A stretch of 46,308 bases of DNA from JAICIG01 sp035532215. Its GTDB lineage: Bacteria > Planctomycetota > Planctomycetia > Pirellulales > JAICIG01. Where the stretch lies: positions 1 through 46,308 of the forward strand of contig DATKRK010000266.1 in assembly GCA_035532215.1 (NCBI GenBank), read 5' to 3'. The position numbers and the translations under genes were made by a program. The number at the start of each line of letters is the position of its first letter. Position 1 is the stretch's first letter. The notes under the pieces are model-generated. The model was given only the letters and a program-made list of their open reading frames with translations, was not told where the DNA came from and ran no database searches. Positions 41,333-46,308 of the stretch are shown here, one piece after another.

Positions 41333-41827
41333 ATGACTAAAAGCAACCGCAGCGCCAAGGGCGCCGCCAAGCAAGCCGCGAAGAAGTCGAGCCCGAAAAA
41401 GGCCGCGCGACGCGGCCCGCGCGCGGCCAAGGCGGACGGTGAAAGCGCCGTGCTGGCGAAGATCGCCGCGATGCCGGAATCGGACTGGCGCGGGGACGTA
41501 CTTCGCCGCGTCCGCAAGCTCATCAAGGAAGCAGATCCGGGAATCACCGAGGAAGTGAAGTGGAGAAAGCCGTCCAACCCGGCGGGAGTTCCGGTGTGGT
41601 CTCACAACGGGATCGTCTGCACAGGCGAGACCTACAAGGATGCCGTGAAGCTCACCTTCGCCAAGGGCGCTTCGCTGCGAGACCCTGCGGCTCTTTTCAA
41701 CTCGGGTCTCGACGGCAACGTCCGCCGAGCGATCGACATCCACGAGGGGGACGAGATTGACGAGTCTGCATTCGAAGATCTCATCTGCGCCGCCGTCTCG
41801 CTGAACCTATCGGGGAAGAAGAAGTGA
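41333..41827 (+). CDS. DUF1801 domain protein with Lys/Ala-rich N-terminal tail
   Basis: The 164-residue protein has a basic, low-complexity N-terminal 35 residues (KGAAKQAAKKSSPKKAARRG) and then a DUF1801/YdhG-like domain: VLRRVRKLIKEADPGITEEV, WRKPSNPAGVPVWSHNGIVC and VKLTFAKGASLRDPAALFNS. The C-terminal part is RRAIDIHEGDEIDESAFEDL. The family is widespread and its function is unknown; the fold resembles iron-chaperone-type frataxin-like proteins. The gene is followed at once by a partial copy of its own 5' end, which starts at GTG 41824 and overlaps the stop. Confidence 0.88.
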   Translation: MTKSNRSAKGAAKQAAKKSSPKKAARRGPRAAKADGESAVLAKIAAMPESDWRGDVLRRVRKLIKEADPGITEEVKWRKPSNPAGVPVWSHNGIVCTGETYKDAVKLTFAKGASLRDPAALFNSGLDGNVRRAIDIHEGDEIDESAFEDLICAAVSLNLSGKKK

Positions 41828-41967
41828 AGGGCACGCAGAAGTCGGCCAAGGGCGCCACCAAGCAGGCCGCGAAGAAGTCGACCGCGCGCCGCAGCCCGCG
41901 CGCGGACAAGGCGGACGGGGAAAGCGCCGTGCTCGCGCCAATCGCCAAGATGCCGGAAGCGGATTTC
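41824..41967 (+). pseudogene. Truncated duplicate of the DUF1801 gene 5' end
   Basis: From a GTG at 41824 the frame reads KSAKGATKQAAKKSTARRSP, then KADGESAVLAPIAKMPEAD, a close copy of residues 7-50 of the preceding DUF1801 protein. Similarity stops abruptly after about 48 residues, and the frame runs on into the epimerase gene in another phase. It is the product of a tandem duplication followed by deletion, or of replacement by the incoming epimerase segment. Confidence 0.7.
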
Positions 41968-42058
41968 GCCCTGGGCGAGCCGTCCCCCAGTCCTGTTAAG
42001 GTCTGGAACCTGTCTGCGGTTAGGAGTCTGGGGCTTGGCGCATTCGGAGTACACCTCG

Positions 42059-43030
42059 ATGTCGGCGCATCCGGCACATGGCGGAGTTGTTATCGCTGGG
42101 GGAAGCGGTTTCCTGGGTTTGTCGCTTGCCAGGCACCTCGCGAGCAAGGGTTGGCCCGTCATGGTCCTTTCGCGAAATCCGCCGCGACGCGAAGGCCCTT
42201 GGCGGCATGTGAGATGGGACGCTCGCAACTTGGGAGAGTGGAGTCGAGCGATCAACGGCGCCAGCGGTCTGGTGAATCTGGTCGGCCGCAGCGTCGATTG
42301 CATCAAGACTCCTGACCATCGGGACGAGATTCTCCGCTCTCGTATCGAAGCGACGCGAGCGCTCGGCCTCGCGATCCGCAGCGTCGATACACCGCCTCCG
42401 GTCTGGGTGCAGATGAGTACAGCGCACATCTACGGCGATCCGCCCGATGTCACCTGCACCGAGGACTCGCCCTTGGGCTATGGCCTGGCGCCGTTTGTGG
42501 GAGAAACGTGGGAAAGTGAATTCAAACAAGCGGTATTGCCCACGCAGCGCGGCGTCGTCCTTCGCACGAGCTTTGTGATCGGTCGCGACCGCGGAGCAGG
42601 CGGTGGCGCCCTGGCCCGCCTGCTCTCTCTGGTGCGATTCGGTTTGGGGGGGAGGGTCGGTTCGGGCACGCAGGGCATGAGCTGGATTCACGAAGCCGAT
42701 CTGAACCGCCTCTTCGAACGGGCGTTAACCGATGACCGCATGAAAAGCGCCTACATTGCGTCGTCTCCGAACCCGGTCTCGCAGCGGGAATTCATGAAAA
42801 CGCTGCGCCGAGTCGCCGGCATGCCAATTGGATTGCCGGCATTCTCATGGATGGTCCGCATCGGCGCACCATGGCTCATGCGGACTGACCCGGAGCTCGC
42901 ATTGTATGGGCGATACGTGGTCTCGAAGCGTCTTCAAGAGGAAGGATTCGAGTTTCAGTTTCCTGATCTGGAAAACGCGTTGCGCGATCTGCTCGAAACT
43001 CCAGGCAACGGAACCGCACCCGGCGTGTGA
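42059..43030 (+). CDS. TIGR01777 family NAD-dependent epimerase/oxidoreductase
   Basis: A 323-residue atypical short-chain dehydrogenase of the TIGR01777 (SulA/YfcH-like) family. The nucleotide-binding motif is VVIAGGSGFLGLSLARHL near residue 10. LVNLVGRSVDCIKTPDHRDE follows, then IEATRALGLAI, MSTAHIYGDP and the RGVVLRTSFVIGRD block. The C-terminal domain has MSWIHEADLNRLFERALTDD and PNPVSQREFMKTLRR. The start ATG at 42059 (MSAHPAHGGVVIAGG) is preferred over an upstream TTG at 42035 because it places the Rossmann motif normally. The family's cellular role is poorly known. Confidence 0.9.
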   Translation: MSAHPAHGGVVIAGGSGFLGLSLARHLASKGWPVMVLSRNPPRREGPWRHVRWDARNLGEWSRAINGASGLVNLVGRSVDCIKTPDHRDEILRSRIEATRALGLAIRSVDTPPPVWVQMSTAHIYGDPPDVTCTEDSPLGYGLAPFVGETWESEFKQAVLPTQRGVVLRTSFVIGRDRGAGGGALARLLSLVRFGLGGRVGSGTQGMSWIHEADLNRLFERALTDDRMKSAYIASSPNPVSQREFMKTLRRVAGMPIGLPAFSWMVRIGAPWLMRTDPELALYGRYVVSKRLQEEGFEFQFPDLENALRDLLETPGNGTAPGV

Positions 43031-43298
43031 ACTTTCGCGTCGAATTCTGGACGAATTCCGCCACGAAGTTCGAATCCCGTCGCCAGTCGCTTTCGCAACC
43101 AACGACGGGATTTAGCGTTACGATTGAGTCGGGGCGACAAGACGGCTCTTGAACTTTTTGTGCCCGGAATCCGGGCTTGGGAGGTCGGGTTGCGGCGATT
43201 CTTCGTCAGGTTTCCGGATGATAAATGACCGTAACGGCGCAGGGGATCTTCGAACTCCAGAAAGCCTGCACGTCCGCCTGGACAGGTGCAGCGTCTGG

Positions 43299-44030
43299 TT
43301 AGCCAGGCTTCTTGGCTCCCTGTTGCCGCTTGTATGCTTCTCGAATGGCTTCCGCCAACTTGTTCGGCTTGATTTCGAAGGCGCGAAAGGCGTCGATGTT
43401 CTCCTGGGTCACATGCAACTGCCCTTCGCCAACATTTCCTCGATGCTGCCCCTTCGAATAGTGGGGACTCGATTCGACTTCCTGGGACGAAAGCACCCAG
43501 TACCGAATGACATCGCGCCAAACAGCAACCCAGACGATGACATCACAACAGGCAGGCTTGATCTGCTGGAAGTTCATCCAAAATGGCTTTCCCGAATCCG
43601 ATGACAGAGCCTTGACATACAGCGGTGCTTCGATGTCGGAATCCACCGCGCGCGACGCCTTTACCTCGGTTCGGATCTCTCCATCCAACAAGAAATCGTA
43701 TTGCCCGGAGTAATTGGGGTCGAGCTTCTTCGTTGATTTCAGCAATTCGGGCACGAGTTCTTTGAGATGGCCCTGTGCCCAGGACTCCCCGAAAGTTCGG
43801 GGCGCACTGATCTCGAAGATATACAGGTACATGTTCCGTGCAAGATAGCTGTCTCGAAGATCAAGGTATTGATCGAGAGACAGGACATCCCTTGCCAGCA
43901 GATGCGAGATGATGAACTCGAACTCGTTGAACGGATAAACCGAAACGAGCGACTCGACACGTGCGCGGATCTCTGCCGCGTCGGCCAAGGTTGCAAGAAG
44001 GCCGTCAAGTTCAGCTTGAAGATGCTGCAT
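43299..44030 (-). CDS. Probable type II restriction endonuclease, PD-(D/E)XK type
   Basis: A 243-residue protein encoded 2 bases after the DNA methyltransferase gene, on the same strand. A nuclease core is visible as YDFLLDGEIRTEVKASRAVD, with D112, E122 and K124 fitting D-x(n)-ExK, followed by MNFQQIKPACCDVIVWVAVW (QxxxD-type strand) and SKGQHRGNVGEGQLHV. The N-terminal helical region (1-100) probably contributes to dimerisation or target recognition. I do not recognise the recognition-specificity group. The start ATG at 44030 (MQHLQAELDGLL) is chosen because upstream codons overlap the methyltransferase gene. Base composition is less GC-rich than nearby genes, consistent with transfer. Confidence 0.75.
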   Translation of the reverse strand: MQHLQAELDGLLATLADAAEIRARVESLVSVYPFNEFEFIISHLLARDVLSLDQYLDLRDSYLARNMYLYIFEISAPRTFGESWAQGHLKELVPELLKSTKKLDPNYSGQYDFLLDGEIRTEVKASRAVDSDIEAPLYVKALSSDSGKPFWMNFQQIKPACCDVIVWVAVWRDVIRYWVLSSQEVESSPHYSKGQHRGNVGEGQLHVTQENIDAFRAFEIKPNKLAEAIREAYKRQQGAKKPG

Positions 44031-44032
44031 GG

Positions 44033-45037
44033 TTACTCGAAGAGCGAATTCTGAACGGCCGCCTCTCGAGGCAAAACCACACGATTTCGGCCAACGGTTG
44101 GTTCGATGTCGGGAAGTTCCGACTCGAACGGATGGCCGTTCTGCCACCCCAACTTTCCGGTTTTTCGGTACCGCTCGATCCGTCGAATCGCAATTTCACA
44201 ATACACCGGATCAATATCAGCAGTGATGCACTTCCTGCCCAGCAGTTCTGCCGCAAGTACCGTTGTTCCAGAATGGGCGAAAAGGTCGAGCACGGCGTCG
44301 CCTGTCATGGAACTGGCACGAATGATGCGGTCGATGCATTTCAAGGGCTTCTGCGCATAGCACCCCGAGACATTCTCACCCATTCGGTAGAACACCTGCT
44401 GGATATCGACCCACACATTTCCAGCGCGGATGTTTTCGGACTTTCCTCGCTCCAGGTTTTCGGTGATCGCTCCGTTTACCTCCTTGTAATATCCGCGAAG
44501 AATCTTCGGAATGTCCGTGTATTCCGCTTCGATATTGAAGACCGGCTTCCCCTTAATGTAGTAAAGAAGCTCCTGCCGAACTGCCATCCAGTTTTTCTGC
44601 GTGCCGTATCCGCGTTGGTTGCGCATCGTGATGAAGCTACGCGGGAGAAATGCCTCGCTTCGCATCAAGACCATGAAATCTGCGAGCGGTTGAAAACCGT
44701 CGTTCTGATCGGCTCCGAGCCAAACGTAGAGAGAAGCATTTTCAGCGCAAACGGCATGAGTGAGCTTGACCCACCGGGAACACCATTCGATGTAGCTGCT
44801 GATATCTTGAACCGCGAATGCGACCAAGTTGTACGGGGGATCGTGTATCGCAAGCGCGGGTTTCGTAGCCCCGACCAACTTCGTCACCGCATCCGCGTCA
44901 GTTGCGTCGATACAGCCTATTCGGTGCAGCCCTTTGGGGTCGTCCCAAATCTGACCTGGCGCGAGCCGACAGAAAGGGAGAATCCGATCTCGGATTTCGG
45001 GTGACGTATCCAGACGTGGCAGAGGATTGTTCTTCAT
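44033..45037 (-). CDS. DNA methyltransferase, beta-class amino-methyltransferase
   Basis: The 334-residue enzyme transfers a methyl group from SAM to an adenine N6 or cytosine N4. The catalytic motif IV is IHDPPYNL (66-69 DPPY) near the N-terminus, and the SAM-binding motif I, LDLFAHSGTTVLAAELLGRK, lies near 250-268; this IV-then-I order marks the beta class. The catalytic DPPY form usually means N6-adenine. YGTQKNWMAVRQELLYYIKG and CYAQKPLKCIDRIIRASS are typical of the class. The start at 45037 (MKNNPLPRLD) is favoured; the open frame further upstream is repeat and DUF1080 shadow. It should protect host DNA against the nuclease encoded downstream. Confidence 0.9.
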   Translation of the reverse strand: MKNNPLPRLDTSPEIRDRILPFCRLAPGQIWDDPKGLHRIGCIDATDADAVTKLVGATKPALAIHDPPYNLVAFAVQDISSYIEWCSRWVKLTHAVCAENASLYVWLGADQNDGFQPLADFMVLMRSEAFLPRSFITMRNQRGYGTQKNWMAVRQELLYYIKGKPVFNIEAEYTDIPKILRGYYKEVNGAITENLERGKSENIRAGNVWVDIQQVFYRMGENVSGCYAQKPLKCIDRIIRASSMTGDAVLDLFAHSGTTVLAAELLGRKCITADIDPVYCEIAIRRIERYRKTGKLGWQNGHPFESELPDIEPTVGRNRVVLPREAAVQNSLFE

Positions 45038-45192
45038 GTGTTCCTGGAACGTGGAAAGCCCCTTTCTCCTGCCTGGCGAACGATGCTGGCGCTTTGCGCG
45101 AGTCGGTCGTTCCGCCTCGGGCAATCGAATCCATTTTGCGAAGCGGCGTCGGTCGCGTCGACCGACGCGTCTCTCCCGATGCGCCTCGCGTC

Positions 45193-45825
45193 TCAATCGG
45201 CCAGCGGCAGCACTTCCGCCTTGCGGATCGCGACCCGGCTGCCGGGATCGTGCTGCTGAAAGGCGAAGTGGCCCTGCTTGGAAGTCCGCGCGAAGTCGAG
45301 GTACTCGTAGAGTTCGTCGCCGTCGACCGTGATCTTGATCCGCGTCATCTCGCGGCCCCGCCACTTGTCGTCGCGGACTTCCAATTCGTAGGTAAACCAA
45401 GTGTCGGGCTTCACGAGTTGCTTGTAGACGTGACAGAAGCCGTAGAGCGAGCCGGTGCGGATCGGGTCTCTGTGCGTGCTGTCGATCTGCGCCTCGTAGC
45501 CGTCGGAAAAGGTGGGCTTCGCCGGGGTGCGGAAATACAGCCCCGAGTTGCCGCCGTCGTTGATCTTGATCTCGGCCCGGTAACGGAAGTTTTTGTACGG
45601 CCCCTTGGTGCAAACCAGCATCGATGCGTCGCCCGAGCCTTGGATCGCGCCGTCCTTCGCTTCCCATTTGCTCTTGTTCTTTTCGTCGCCCACTTTCTGC
45701 CAACCGTCGAGCGATTTGCCGTCGAACAGGGGAATCCATTGCCCTTCGTCGGCCATTGCCAAGGACGCGGAGAACAGGCAGAACATTGCGGCGGCGACAA
45801 CGAGACGAGTCTTTCGGGTGCGCAT
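45193..45825 (-). CDS. Exported DUF1080 (3-keto-disaccharide hydrolase-like) protein
   Basis: The 210-residue protein has a signal peptide (VVAAAMFCLFSASLAMADEG, about 9-28) and a concanavalin-like jelly-roll DUF1080 domain. Hallmarks are WIPLFDGKSLDGWQKVGDE, KWEAKDGAIQGSGDAS, EIKINDGGNSGLYFRTP, DGYEAQIDSTHRDPIRTGSL and a C-terminal GHFAFQQHDPGSRVAIRKAE. Members are abundant in planctomycetes; some relatives hydrolyse 3-keto-disaccharides. It acts outside the cytoplasm. No operon partner; a composite REP pair lies upstream. Confidence 0.93.
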   Translation of the reverse strand: MRTRKTRLVVAAAMFCLFSASLAMADEGQWIPLFDGKSLDGWQKVGDEKNKSKWEAKDGAIQGSGDASMLVCTKGPYKNFRYRAEIKINDGGNSGLYFRTPAKPTFSDGYEAQIDSTHRDPIRTGSLYGFCHVYKQLVKPDTWFTYELEVRDDKWRGREMTRIKITVDGDELYEYLDFARTSKQGHFAFQQHDPGSRVAIRKAEVLPLAD

Positions 45826-45945
45826 CGGTGGTTTCCCTGGGTTCGAGGAGGAAGTAGGCGCCAGTATTATGCCCGCCGGCGCGGCTCAATTCCAGTCGGC
45901 GTCGCGCAGGGGGCGACGGGCGTGAGCAGACGTTCGCGCCAAAGC

Positions 45946-46036
45946 CTGTAGGGCACGCCCTCCGCGGCGTGCCGTACACCCGGGAATCGCGCCGATTCGC
46001 GCTATCGCGGAACGCCGCGGAGGGCGTTCCCTACAG
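45946..46036. repeat. Composite REP pair, inverted copy of 6055-6146
   Basis: A forward TGTAGGGCACGCCCTCCGCG unit (45947-45973) and a reverse unit (46008-46036) enclose a spacer containing CGCGCCGATTCGCGCTATCG. In reverse complement it matches 6055-6146 through both units and much of the spacer. Similarity to the cluster near 5782-5820 also extends to its left (45912-45945). The gap 45826-46152 holds no gene. Confidence 0.8.
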
Positions 46037-46152
46037 AATCAGCCGCACCCAAGCGAGCGCGCCGTTCGCCAGGGTTTCGCTCCGCCTTCGGCCAGGCGCG
46101 CGGTTCTAGCGCTCGGCAAGCCCTTGTCGGCGGAACGCCCGGCCCCAACTCG

Positions 46153-46308
46153 CTAAATGCCCGCCGGCGGAGCGCTTTCGAAGGTCTCGTGAGATTCCGT
46201 GAGAGGTTCGTCTTTCACCAGCAGCGAATAGAGCGCCGGCAGCACGAACAGCGTCGCCGGTTCGCCGGCCAGCAAGCCGCCGAGGATCGCCCGAGCCAAC
46301 GGTGCGTT
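46153..46308 (-). CDS. C-terminal end of an RND-type efflux permease (partial)
   Basis: The last 51 codons of a gene entering from the right edge. NAPLARAILGGLLAGEPATL and FVLPALYSLL match the final membrane helix of AcrB/CusA-type RND permeases (PLARAVIGGLLxSTxxTLFV in relatives). It should be an inner-membrane proton-driven efflux pump; the drug or metal class cannot be told from the tail. The 21-residue end after the helix is charged and cytoplasmic. Confidence 0.8.
   Translation of the reverse strand, partial: NAPLARAILGGLLAGEPATLFVLPALYSLLVKDEPLTESHETFESAPPAGI

Noticed and set aside
41968..42315. Continuation of the second DUF1801 frame as a real gene
   Set aside because: Similarity to DUF1801 ends at about codon 48 and the rest is out of phase with the epimerase gene.
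43031..43298. Small gene between the epimerase and the restriction enzyme
   Set aside because: Short frames here lack ribosome sites and coding composition.

Overview
The window looks like a chromosomal segment of a planctomycete, probably close to Pirellulales. It is GC-rich. It carries several families typical of that phylum: a PVC-type membrane-bound dehydrogenase with a C-terminal CxxCH haem domain, a Tat-exported Gfo/Idh/MocA oxidoreductase, a DUF1080 sugar hydrolase-like protein, a PQQ-propeller protein, a NatB-type permease fused to a CPBP protease, and futalosine-route menaquinone genes (mqnA, mqnC). The taxonomic call is inferred from gene content. No rRNA, tRNA or CRISPR array was seen.

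Layout. 1-1469: a cut-off gene end and an intact 1.3 kb IS481-like element. 1378-5536: a damaged zinc-ribbon gene, an exported PQQ-propeller protein, an exported N-acyl-D-amino-acid deacylase and a small unknown gene. 5537-6167: a cluster of REP-like hairpins. 6168-11600: a tightly overlapping three-gene operon encoding an AAC(3)/FkbH/GNAT fusion, a MaoC-SDR-ACP fusion and a DUF4910 aminopeptidase-like protein; this is the best candidate for an undescribed small biosynthetic system. 11868-17957: a PVC-type cytochrome protein and two Gfo/Idh/MocA oxidoreductases. 18106-20543: MmgE/PrpD coupled to truB. 20983-25450: a Ser/Thr kinase, hemB and hemL. 25608-28645: a NatA/NatB-type ABC exporter. 28957-30856: mqnA-mqnC. 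31423-36202: a formamidase-like protein, a possible toxin/immunity remnant, a RAYT transposase unit, a B12-type radical SAM protein and a SpoIIAA-like protein. 36462-39834: a hybrid histidine kinase convergent with a PfkB kinase/iron alcohol dehydrogenase pair. 39835-41332: a gene desert with nested repeats. 41333-43030: DUF1801, a partial copy of it, and a TIGR01777 epimerase. 43299-45037: a two-gene type II restriction-modification system. 45193-46308: DUF1080 and the end of an RND efflux permease.

The most unusual feature is the intergenic DNA. Nearly every gap holds long, often perfect inverted repeats of several families. Some are nested: the same 33-bp outer arms enclose two different inner palindromes (20553-20859 and 30928-31093), and the same inner palindrome sits inside two different outer repeats (30928-31093 and 40988-41270). 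Repeats begin within a few bases of many stop codons. They supply the stop codon of truB and of the RAYT gene. One lies in frame inside the MaoC-SDR-ACP protein. A RAYT transposase with matching terminal repeats (33448-34188) is a plausible mover for at least the GGGGACATTCT family.

All calls come from reading the sequence and recalling family motifs; no database search was run.
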